Assembly: GCA_027484125.1 (NCBI GenBank)
Contig: JAIXUI010000144.1
Span: 1 to 33,335, forward strand
DNA length: 33,335 nt
Source: Bacteroidota bacterium
GTDB lineage: Bacteria > Bacteroidota > Bacteroidia > UBA7662 > JAIXUI01
Reading direction: 5' to 3'
Part shown: in pieces, positions 16,943-24,255 of the stretch
How the letters are laid out: every line of letters begins with the position of its first letter
Position numbering within the stretch: position 1 is the stretch's first letter
Position numbers and translations under genes: made by a program
Notes under the pieces: model-generated
Database searches by the model: none
The model's input: the letters and a program-made list of their open reading frames with translations, nothing else
Told to the model about the DNA's origin: nothing

Positions 16943-17923
16943 TTATTTTTTTGCGAAAAGCGTATTCATCACCTCCAGAACTCGAGCATGTTCTTCTAAA
17001 TTACAAGCCGGAAAGTCAATATCCTGGTCATGCCGGATGGCATGAATGAAGAAGTTCATTTGCTCCATAAGTCCTTCCTTAAATTTAGATGATTCCACTT
17101 TAGATTCCGGTTTTATACCTGGAAAAGGAAATTGTATTTGATACTTTTCAAGCGGCCCTATTTTCGATTGAAAATCTTTCCCATTGAGTTGCATGGACCA
17201 ACCATTCATGGTGCCGGAGCCCTCTGTATAAAGAAAGTTAGAAACCAAACCATTCATTCCGGTAAGCACAGCTTGAACGGTGACATTCCCATCCGAATCT
17301 TGCGTGTACCGATGATAATCGATTGATGCTATTCCCCTTGAAAAAAGAGAAATTAAGTCAAACGCATGGATAGTATTCATCACCGGCCATAAATCATAAA
17401 TTTCATCAGCAAAAGACCCTCGAAGTTTGTACATATTGGGGTGATCATTGGCTAACAGTGAAAGAGAGGTCAAACCTCCACCGTAAAAGAGGCTATCTAA
17501 ATAGGCTGTTTGAACCACTTGATAAAAGCGACGATTTAGCGCAACCATCACCTTGCATGATTTTTCTTTGGCCAAGGCAGAAAGCGATTGTACTTCTTCA
17601 AACTCAACAGCTACTGGCTTCTCAGCCAGCACATGCAAACCAAGTTGAAGACATTCTCTAACCACTTTAGGTGAAGCGAGATGGCTAACACAAACGATGC
17701 AGGCATGAGCTTGGGTAGCTGCGGCCATTTCTTGAAGGTTGGTCCCAAATGGAACGTGACCTAACTTCTCGGCTAAAGATTTGGCAGAATTCTCTGAGCG
17801 ACTGACAACACCAACCAATTCAGCACCTTTAGCATTTAGAAGTGCGGTACCATGAAACAACCCCATTTTTCCTGCACCTACGAGCAAAACTCGTACTGGT
17901 TCATGAAGTTCAAGCCAACTCAT
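16943..17923 (-). CDS. Gfo/Idh/MocA family oxidoreductase (second of a pair)
   Basis: NAD(P)-dependent sugar or inositol-type dehydrogenase, 326 aa. The N-terminal Rossmann fold begins at about residue 11 (RVLLVGAGKMG, GAGKMG at 16-21), and the family motif AEKP (E101, K102, P103) closes the nucleotide site. The C-terminal half is the alpha/beta substrate domain. The catalytic His is not certain; the candidate region is NDHPNMYKLRG. It overlaps the upstream oxidoreductase by 4 nt (ATGA) and is the last gene of the flippase operon. Likely role: oxidation or epimerisation of a nucleotide-linked or free sugar for a surface glycan, inferred from context. Confidence 0.85.
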   Translation of the reverse strand: MSWLELHEPVRVLLVGAGKMGLFHGTALLNAKGAELVGVVSRSENSAKSLAEKLGHVPFGTNLQEMAAATQAHACIVCVSHLASPKVVRECLQLGLHVLAEKPVAVEFEEVQSLSALAKEKSCKVMVALNRRFYQVVQTAYLDSLFYGGGLTSLSLLANDHPNMYKLRGSFADEIYDLWPVMNTIHAFDLISLFSRGIASIDYHRYTQDSDGNVTVQAVLTGMNGLVSNFLYTEGSGTMNGWSMQLNGKDFQSKIGPLEKYQIQFPFPGIKPESKVESSKFKEGLMEQMNFFIHAIRHDQDIDFPACNLEEHARVLEVMNTLFAKK

Positions 17924-19047
17924 GCAAAGCTAAATTTCTTGTTGACAATTTCTTCTGAGAGAGGAAGATGAACCATAACCCCATTGTGCTCCGCAGATTC
18001 CATCGCTGCGATGACAGCTTCTAGCGCCTGCAGTCCATCGTGAATGCTGCAAATAGGTGCTGCACCTTTGAGTAAATCAAAAATAATGTTGTTCAGTGCG
18101 TTCTTTCTGTCAATCTGGAAAGGGAAAGGTTTTTCATAAACCATGCCTGCTGATGTAACAATCCGCAATTGTTCGATTTCAAAATCAACCTCAATTCTGC
18201 CCTTTGAACCTACAATGTAAAGCAAATTGTGTCTTTTGGATAAAGCATTGGATAAATACAAATCCGCCACAACTCCATTGCTTAACAAGCATCGAAAATT
18301 CCCTGTAGGATCATAAAAACGTGCGCCTCGTTTGTTTTCTTTTTGTGTTTGATCAATGGATGAACTCACAGAAACAATTTCAGCATCCAAAATAAACCGA
18401 CACAAATCAAAAAGATGAGAGCCAATCATGGCTACTCCGCTTTCACCATAAGGCATAGTTAAGGATTCAGGTTTTCCGATAATGCCAGAAGCCAATAGCT
18501 TTCTTAGAGATTGAAAAGTAACCATCCAACGGCGTGTATGATCGACATACAAGTTTACTTGATTGTCTTTCACCAGCTTGATTAGAGCATGCCCTTCTGC
18601 AATTGAGGTAGTTAATGGCTTCTCAAGAAGAATTTTCTTAACTCCCATGTTGATAGCTGCTTCTGTTAAAGAGAAATGCGAGTCGGCTGTAGTTGCAATG
18701 ATTAAAACATCATTGGTAAGATTAAAACCAGCCTCTTTAAGGAGGTTCAAATCCTTTCCATATGGCACTTCCGGAAGCTTCATCTTGGCGATGAGATTCG
18801 GAATGTTATCCACATTGTAGTCAATTAAACCGCCAAGTCTTAATCCCTTAGAACTTTTGATGGCATTTAAAAACTGAATACCCATTCGTCCACAACCAAC
18901 TATCCAGATGGTGCCTAGGGGTGCTACTTCTTTTAACTCCATCTGACGCTGAAATTCCCTGAGCTTGCGGTAATCCTGCATTCGATCTACCCCGTAGCCA
19001 ATTTTCTCAGCTAGCAGCTTCAGTATTTTCTTGATTATATTTTTCAT
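17920..19047 (-). CDS. Gfo/Idh/MocA family oxidoreductase (first of a pair)
   Basis: A 375-aa protein with a 45-residue basic, coiled-looking N-terminal extension before the Rossmann motif IVGCGRMG (GCGRMG 51-56) and the family motif LLEKP (E142, K143, P144). The DHTRRWM segment near 160-170 is part of the substrate domain, and GSHLFDLCRF holds a plausible catalytic His. It overlaps both neighbours by ATGA (4 nt), so expression is coupled to the flippase. It is not a close copy of the next oxidoreductase, so the pair probably performs different steps. Substrate unknown; glycan sugar modification is inferred. Confidence 0.83.
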   Translation of the reverse strand: MKNIIKKILKLLAEKIGYGVDRMQDYRKLREFQRQMELKEVAPLGTIWIVGCGRMGIQFLNAIKSSKGLRLGGLIDYNVDNIPNLIAKMKLPEVPYGKDLNLLKEAGFNLTNDVLIIATTADSHFSLTEAAINMGVKKILLEKPLTTSIAEGHALIKLVKDNQVNLYVDHTRRWMVTFQSLRKLLASGIIGKPESLTMPYGESGVAMIGSHLFDLCRFILDAEIVSVSSSIDQTQKENKRGARFYDPTGNFRCLLSNGVVADLYLSNALSKRHNLLYIVGSKGRIEVDFEIEQLRIVTSAGMVYEKPFPFQIDRKNALNNIIFDLLKGAAPICSIHDGLQALEAVIAAMESAEHNGVMVHLPLSEEIVNKKFSFA

Positions 19048-20522
19048 GATTTTAAAAGTTTAAATCGCTTTAAAACAGGTACATATTTATTCAAAGCGAG
19101 CTCATCCAGTGAAAACTCCAAACTTTTGCTCTTAAACAGCCAACTGTTGACATACAAAGCTGCCAACATAACGATGATAAAAAGCAAAAAACTAAAGATG
19201 AAATGCAGATTCAATTCACTAATTCCCCAACTAGACAGAATCATTATTGCGAGATACGGATACTCTTTAAATCTACGCCCTACAAAACTGACAAAACTAC
19301 CTCCTTCAAGGTGTTTAAAAGCAACAATTCCCACAACCGTATCCTTTACGGTGTAAGTAAGCGCGTAAAATGTTGCATAAAGCCAAAGTGGAGAACCCAA
19401 ATAGGCCATTAGGAAAAATGAAATGATCATGAATACGCTAAATCCCCAGGAAATCTTAGCCTTTATCCCTGGTTTACCAATAGCGGTTAGTATATATCCG
19501 GATGGATAAGTGATAAACTGAATTATATAATAGAATAGAAAAATCTGGGTAATGTCAATAGAATCTACCCATTTGTCACTAAATACCAATACCACAAATT
19601 CACGTAAATGGAACATCAAAAACACAAAACCTGGTGTGATGAAATACATGATTAATAAACCTATGGCATCAAACTTCTTATTGAGCTGATCGGGTTGCTG
19701 TTTAAGCTTCGATATATAACTCAGGATAAAGGAAGCCAAGGGCGCCAAAATAATGTTAAATAATAAACTAGACTGCTTTCGAGCGAATTGGTAAAGTCCT
19801 AAATCGCGTTTAGGGTAAAAAGCAGCCAAAATTGCTGAATCAGCTTGGGAGGTAAGAAAGGCTCCCACGGTATTCATGAATACAGCCTGTCCAAATTTGA
19901 ATATTTCGCGCAAATCTTCCCCTTGCTTGACCACTTTAACCTCTAGGCTAATCGCTTTTTTCAGAATGTATATCCTCGGCAACACCCCTATGGTTTGCCC
20001 GATTACAAAGCTTAATGCTCCAAAACCTGCATAGGCAAATCCAATTTTGGCGACGCTTGAAACAGTGTCGCGTAAAAAATTGGAAAGCGCCACCTTGGTT
20101 AAATCTATCCGCTTGGTTAAATAAGTTTCTTCAGGCTTTCCAACAAGGTTCAGCAGGTGGTTAGTGGATAAAATCATCAGCATCCAACCCAAGGTTTGGT
20201 CTTTAAAAAAGTAAAGCCCTATACCAAGTCCAAGTTGCAAAACAAACAAAACGATAGACTGCCTGATTCTGAGAAAGAATACTTTCCCTAGTAATATCAT
20301 GTCATCCTCAGGACTCAAGTCTCTTTTTTGTACATAATAGGTCTCAAAACCTGTTATGGTAAATAAGTTGAAAAACCCATCAAAAAGCATGGCAACTGCC
20401 ATGTATCCATAATCTTCGGGAAAAAGTAATCGAGCTAAGACTATGGAGGAAAGCATGACCAATACCTTGGATATCATGCTCCATCCTAAAATAGCTACCC
20501 CTGACTTTCTTGTTTTACTCAT
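19044..20522 (-). CDS. Oligosaccharide flippase (Wzx-like, MOP superfamily)
   Basis: Integral inner-membrane protein, 492 aa, with about 12-14 hydrophobic helices. The N-terminal pattern SGVAILGWSMISKVLVMLSSIVLARLLFPEDYGYMAVAM (first helix then LxPxDYG) is characteristic of the polysaccharide biosynthesis/export family that flips lipid-linked oligosaccharides to the periplasmic face. It overlaps the upstream small ORF and the downstream oxidoreductase by ATGA. No glycosyltransferase or polymerase lies in the operon, so its lipid-linked substrate must be made by genes elsewhere. Confidence 0.88.
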   Translation of the reverse strand: MSKTRKSGVAILGWSMISKVLVMLSSIVLARLLFPEDYGYMAVAMLFDGFFNLFTITGFETYYVQKRDLSPEDDMILLGKVFFLRIRQSIVLFVLQLGLGIGLYFFKDQTLGWMLMILSTNHLLNLVGKPEETYLTKRIDLTKVALSNFLRDTVSSVAKIGFAYAGFGALSFVIGQTIGVLPRIYILKKAISLEVKVVKQGEDLREIFKFGQAVFMNTVGAFLTSQADSAILAAFYPKRDLGLYQFARKQSSLLFNIILAPLASFILSYISKLKQQPDQLNKKFDAIGLLIMYFITPGFVFLMFHLREFVVLVFSDKWVDSIDITQIFLFYYIIQFITYPSGYILTAIGKPGIKAKISWGFSVFMIISFFLMAYLGSPLWLYATFYALTYTVKDTVVGIVAFKHLEGGSFVSFVGRRFKEYPYLAIMILSSWGISELNLHFIFSFLLFIIVMLAALYVNSWLFKSKSLEFSLDELALNKYVPVLKRFKLLKS

Positions 20523-20797
20523 GAGAAGCTTGTTTGGTAAGGCGTTTCAGTAGATTCTTTATAGAAGAAATCACATGAAGGCGTTACTAATGTTTTTAGC
20601 AGCAACACCATAGCGCGTAGTGGTAATGAAAGTATCAAATTCAGTAAAATCCAGTGAAGTTGGCGCTCATTTCGCCTTTGGGGGCGTTTTAAAAAAAGTA
20701 CAACAAGATGGTCATTACCAGGTGTTGGCAACTCTTGTATTGTAGCGGCGCCCATTCGCCTTTTGCTTATCCCCATTCTGTTCAATCCTAAGTACAT
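20519..20797 (-). CDS. Small ORF of unknown function leading the flippase operon
   Basis: A 92-codon ORF with no recognised family. It is basic in its first third (RMGISKRRMG, KRPQRRNERQ) and has one hydrophobic stretch, LHWILLNLILSLPLRAMVLLLKTLV (about 47-72), that could be a membrane helix. Two points support it: its TGA overlaps the flippase ATG by 4 nt, as at the next two junctions of this operon, and a good promoter ends 36 nt before its ATG. Against it: no known homologue comes to mind, and it may be a remnant of a larger gene or simply leader sequence. Two near-identical 17-18-nt direct repeats (20747-20764 and 20662-20679) lie inside it. Confidence 0.4.
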   Translation of the reverse strand: MYLGLNRMGISKRRMGAATIQELPTPGNDHLVVLFLKRPQRRNERQLHWILLNLILSLPLRAMVLLLKTLVTPSCDFFYKESTETPYQTSFS

Positions 20798-20832
20798 GCC
20801 GATGTAACATCAACATTTCCTCTAATGAGACG

Positions 20833-20863
20833 CAAATATAGGCTTTGAGAATGGCCGAAAAAA
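20833..20863 (-). promoter_or_regulatory. Promoter of the flippase operon: T-rich -33, N19, TATATTTG
   Basis: The minus strand has a T run (20863-20858), 19 nt of spacer counted from TTTT, and TATATTTG (20840-20833), a perfect TAnnTTTG box. Transcription would begin about 20-30 nt before the ATG of the 92-codon ORF. Confidence 0.55.
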
Positions 20864-21039
20864 TTGAAGCTTGTTAAGCCAACATTGTATATCTACCAAT
20901 GAACCGATTTGCTTGGTACTTTTTGGAGCTAGAAGTTTCGAAAAACAAGTGTTTTACGCCTTATGAACAAGGTATTCATGCTTCTTCGGCCAAGAACCTG
21001 CTTGGTAATTGTTGACCCTGGTTTTCTTTCAACGCATGT

Positions 21040-21068
21040 AAAAACCTGTTATCTGGAAGTCAACAGGT
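21040..21068 (-). terminator. Rho-independent terminator after the beta-barrel gene
   Basis: On the minus strand ACCTGTT and AACAGGT form a 7-bp perfect stem with an 11-nt loop, followed by five T. It begins 37 nt past the stop at 21106. Confidence 0.8.
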
Positions 21069-21105
21069 AGATGCGGAAGAGAAGTCAGAAATAATTCTAT
21101 CAAGT

Positions 21106-22209
21106 TTAAGGACTTACCAAGTTGATGGTAAACTGCGCGTATGGGGTGTTTCCTAATTGATTGGTTTGAAGATAGAGTTGATCTCCGAAAAAGCCACGGT
21201 AAAACTCTCGGCCTTGATCGATGGCATCTACATTAAATCGATAATTGAGCCGGTAACCCACCTGCGCGGAAAACCAAATAAACTGCTTGATTTGACGCTC
21301 CCAAATCAAACGAAGCCTGATTTCTCCTCTTCTGAGATGTGCAGTAGTCCCGGAAGGCAAGTCATTAGGCAATGAACGCAATTGATAAGATTGTCCCTCA
21401 AGTTCAAATCCTGCCATGGCAAGTGATCGAGGCGAGAAGGTTCTTCTTATGTGTGCACGAGCGGGAAATAAAATCTCTGTTCCCCATTTCCTGTTGGGCA
21501 TCGTCCAGTTGTACATCACCACTGGAATGTAATTCATCTCTCCCACTCGGTAAGTTCTCGACAAACCTACCCCCCATTGAAGTCGATCGTGAGGGCGCTT
21601 TCCCCAAATTGCTACTGCTGAATAACGAAGTTGAGCGGGCTCAGGAATTTCATTCCAGGAAAAGTCGCCATTCAAATCTGCTGCAACTTGAAAGAGTAAA
21701 AACTGCTTCTCATTCAGTGGCTTGTATAAGGTGGTATGTAAACCGATTGACTTTAAGCCTTTACTCGCTAAAGTATTTCCCGTTTCTAGCCCTGCTAAAC
21801 CAATTCGCCCATCTTTAGCCTCTGCTTGATAATGGTGCTCCAAATAATTCACCCCACCTTGCCATACCACCGACGACTTGGAGACAATCGGGATGTTGGC
21901 GAAAAATCGAACGCCATGCGAATAGTTAAACCGTGTTGCTTCTTGAGGTTCAGGTAAAATAGCATTTCCTGCACCGGAGCGAAGAAGACCTTCAGTTAAG
22001 GTATAGGCCCCCTGAAAGTCATAGCCCAAGCTGATCAGCTTTTGTGGACTTAGGTCCAGAATTTTGGGGGAGGCATACCGCTTTAAACCAGCTTCTGCGA
22101 AGTCAAGCTGGTCGTATTGACTGAAATCTTCTGTGCTATCTGTTTGCGCTACCGCAAAAAACGTGGTGCTTATTAAAACAGCGAGAGTCCTTATGAAGAT
22201 GCGCCTCAT
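21106..22209 (-). CDS. Outer-membrane beta-barrel protein, probably DUF6268-type
   Basis: A 367-aa protein with a signal peptide (MRRIFIRTLAVLISTTFFAVAQ) and alternating hydrophobic/aromatic strands through to the end (for example LQWGVGLSRTYRVG, FIWFSAQVGYRLNYRFN). The layout (WGKRPHDRLQWGVGLSRTYRVGE, an NxxLPxG loop, terminal YAQFTINLV) fits the Bacteroidota DUF6268 outer-membrane barrel family as I remember it; this was not checked. It overlaps the DUF2147 gene by 4 nt (ATGA), so the two are coupled. Function unknown; a pore or structural role is possible. Confidence 0.65.
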   Translation of the reverse strand: MRRIFIRTLAVLISTTFFAVAQTDSTEDFSQYDQLDFAEAGLKRYASPKILDLSPQKLISLGYDFQGAYTLTEGLLRSGAGNAILPEPQEATRFNYSHGVRFFANIPIVSKSSVVWQGGVNYLEHHYQAEAKDGRIGLAGLETGNTLASKGLKSIGLHTTLYKPLNEKQFLLFQVAADLNGDFSWNEIPEPAQLRYSAVAIWGKRPHDRLQWGVGLSRTYRVGEMNYIPVVMYNWTMPNRKWGTEILFPARAHIRRTFSPRSLAMAGFELEGQSYQLRSLPNDLPSGTTAHLRRGEIRLRLIWERQIKQFIWFSAQVGYRLNYRFNVDAIDQGREFYRGFFGDQLYLQTNQLGNTPYAQFTINLVSP

Positions 22210-22667
22210 TTTTTAGGCATTTGCAACCTTTTCCAAACGTCAGTTCTTCCGAACGTAGGAATACCGATGTAACCACGAATGTTGAGGGCATTGGCATCTT
22301 TCATGGTCATGACGCATTTATAGGTTTTGCCATTTTCAGCGTCGTAGATGGTGCCATCTTCCCATTCAGCATCGGCCTCATCGTAAACGAAATCTTGAAG
22401 AATACGAAGTCCTTTGAGTGGACGAGCCCTCAAAGATTCTTCATCGTTATTTTTGTCCACTTTGGGAGTGCCTGTAGTTGGGTCGTTGGGTTCTCTCAAC
22501 CAAACTATTCTACCTACATATTTTTGGCCTTCTTTATCAATTTTAACGCGGGCTTTTCCATTTCCGGTTTCCCATACTCCTACCACCGCATCTGCTTTAT
22601 TCTGAGAAAAAGCGGTCAAGGATAACGAAATTCCTAAGACCAAAAGCAAAAGTGATTTCATGTTCAT
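22206..22667 (-). CDS. Secreted DUF2147 family protein
   Basis: A 153-aa protein with a signal peptide (MNMKSLLLLVLGISLSLTAFSQ), so periplasmic or exported. The mature part has the DUF2147 pattern: VGVWETGNGKARVKI near the start, GKYVGRIVWL-like strand (QKYVGRIVWLREP), PLKGLRIL, the WEDGTIYDAENGKTYKC block and LNIRGYIGIPTFGRTDVWKR at the end. The family is a small beta-barrel of unknown function, common in Bacteroidota and Proteobacteria. An ATG two codons in (MKSLLL) is an equally plausible start. It is coupled by overlap to the beta-barrel gene downstream. Confidence 0.85.
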   Translation of the reverse strand: MNMKSLLLLVLGISLSLTAFSQNKADAVVGVWETGNGKARVKIDKEGQKYVGRIVWLREPNDPTTGTPKVDKNNDEESLRARPLKGLRILQDFVYDEADAEWEDGTIYDAENGKTYKCVMTMKDANALNIRGYIGIPTFGRTDVWKRLQMPKK

Positions 22668-22714
22668 TTCGGTGAAACAATCAAGATTTTATAATGTTTG
22701 ATTAAAACTATTTT

Positions 22715-24205
22715 CTAGCGAATTAAAGCAAGAAAACCCCTGTATTGCAGTATTTCTCCCTTTCCATTCTCTACATCAGCTACCCAGGTATATTGACCAA
22801 ATTTCACTGCATCAGCGATGCCGATGGTATTTCCATCCCACCACTCAAAAGTGTCAGCATTGAAATTGGAGGCTTCTGCTTCATATTGCTTTCTGCCCCA
22901 TCGGTCAAAAACCCGCATTTTTAATGACTTTACTCCAATTAGCCGTCCTTTAAAGAAATCATTTTTTCCGTCACCGTTAGGAGTAAGTACATTAGGGAAT
23001 TCAACTGAAAAAGGACAAAACTCTATCACTTGGATAGTATCGTAGTTAGCACATCCGATGTCGTCACTCACTTTCACCCAATAAGTTCCGGGCTTGTTGA
23101 CCGTAATTTGGGAGCCATTACTACCATCTGACCACAAGTAATTGGGGTAAATACCTAAGGCCAAATCCAATTTCTCCCCCAATCCCGGACAAATTTTTGA
23201 AGAATCATTTAAGCCTGGGTTTTCAGGAATCGGATTGACAGTGACGGTAACTGTGTCATAGCCCGGACATGGTATGCCGGCAGTATCTACTTTAAGGATG
23301 AAAGTATAAGGAATCGGAGAGTTTGAAGTATTGACTGCTGTGAAGACTGGCGCAGAAACATTTGGTGCGCTTAACTGGGTAGAAGGTAGCCAGGCATAAG
23401 TTGTTGCAACGGTTGTAGGAACACCTAAATGCACCGTATCGCCCGGACAAACAACGCGATCAGGACCTGCTTGTGCACGTGGTTTATCCATTTTAATCAC
23501 CACATTACGAATTGAATGAATATCGGTTTGACTGCCTGTGGCCGCTGTAAAACCAAAATAGCCGGTAAAATTGAGGAAAGAATTACCCGTCAAACGAAGA
23601 ATCCCGTCCACAAAAACCCTGATTGCCCCCCCTTCGTATTCAATTCTTGCTTGCTGATAATTGTTATTTCTTAGGTAAGTCTGGTTGGTTAAAGTTGGTT
23701 GTGGGGGCGTGGGGCATTCTTGATAATTGCCGTTTCCGTTGCCTACACGTATCTGTATTTCCGGGTTATTGTTCTGGTTACAGTTATCAAACGTGTCGAA
23801 CACCACCATCAAACCTCTTGGATTGGATGGAATACCGATTCCTTGTCCATTCACAAATCCGGTAGGCGGATTAGTAAGGAAGCAAAAAGCCATTCCATCT
23901 GCGGAGTTGCCTCCAAACATTCGAAACTCAAAATCAACTGAGAACTTATTACATGCTGCAAGATTGAGTGGAGTGCCATAAAAAACAGCTCCTGAGGTGA
24001 AGGTTTGGCTTGGACAGACTATCAGTTCATTAAAATCAGCATCTGAATCGCCGGGAGTGTCCCCTGTACGAGCATTTCCGGTAAGATTCCAGCCAGTGGT
24101 CACTATCGGATTACCTGTTAAGGTTGCAAAAATTTGTGTTTGAGCTTTAATGGGCTGACTCAATAAAAAGACAGAAGCAAGAATCCCTACGTATTTCTTC
24201 AACAT
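22715..24205 (-). CDS. L-type lectin-like secreted protein with T9SS type B sorting domain
   Basis: A 496-aa T9SS cargo protein. Signal peptide 1-21 (..LLSQPIKAQ); a legume-lectin-like domain at about 40-240 (VDFEFRMFGGNSADGMAFCF, GIGIPSNPRGLMVVFDTFDN, VFVDGILRLTG); an Ig/PKD-like domain (AGPDRVVCPGDTVHLG..YAWLPS) at about 245-330; a second short Ig-like module (ICPGLGEKLDL..YLWSDGSNGSQITVNKPGTYWV); and the C-terminal gliding-associated sorting domain (FPNVLTPNGDGKNDFF..MRVFDRWGRKQYE..) from about 402. The sorting domain predicts export by T9SS, with release or surface attachment. Carbohydrate binding is inferred from the lectin-like fold; the ligand is unknown. It follows the TonB receptor by 50 nt. 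Confidence 0.88.
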   Translation of the reverse strand: MLKKYVGILASVFLLSQPIKAQTQIFATLTGNPIVTTGWNLTGNARTGDTPGDSDADFNELIVCPSQTFTSGAVFYGTPLNLAACNKFSVDFEFRMFGGNSADGMAFCFLTNPPTGFVNGQGIGIPSNPRGLMVVFDTFDNCNQNNNPEIQIRVGNGNGNYQECPTPPQPTLTNQTYLRNNNYQQARIEYEGGAIRVFVDGILRLTGNSFLNFTGYFGFTAATGSQTDIHSIRNVVIKMDKPRAQAGPDRVVCPGDTVHLGVPTTVATTYAWLPSTQLSAPNVSAPVFTAVNTSNSPIPYTFILKVDTAGIPCPGYDTVTVTVNPIPENPGLNDSSKICPGLGEKLDLALGIYPNYLWSDGSNGSQITVNKPGTYWVKVSDDIGCANYDTIQVIEFCPFSVEFPNVLTPNGDGKNDFFKGRLIGVKSLKMRVFDRWGRKQYEAEASNFNADTFEWWDGNTIGIADAVKFGQYTWVADVENGKGEILQYRGFLALIR

Positions 24206-24255
24206 TTCTCTAATCTAACGGTGAAAAATAACGAAATTCTAAGAAAAGCAACGCT

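Larger units (their letters stand above)
20798..21105. other. Intergenic stretch between the beta-barrel gene and the flippase operon
   Basis: About 308 nt without a gene. It contains the terminator of the upstream operon (21040-21068) and the flippase operon promoter (20833-20863). I see nothing else in the 170 nt between them. Confidence 0.6.
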
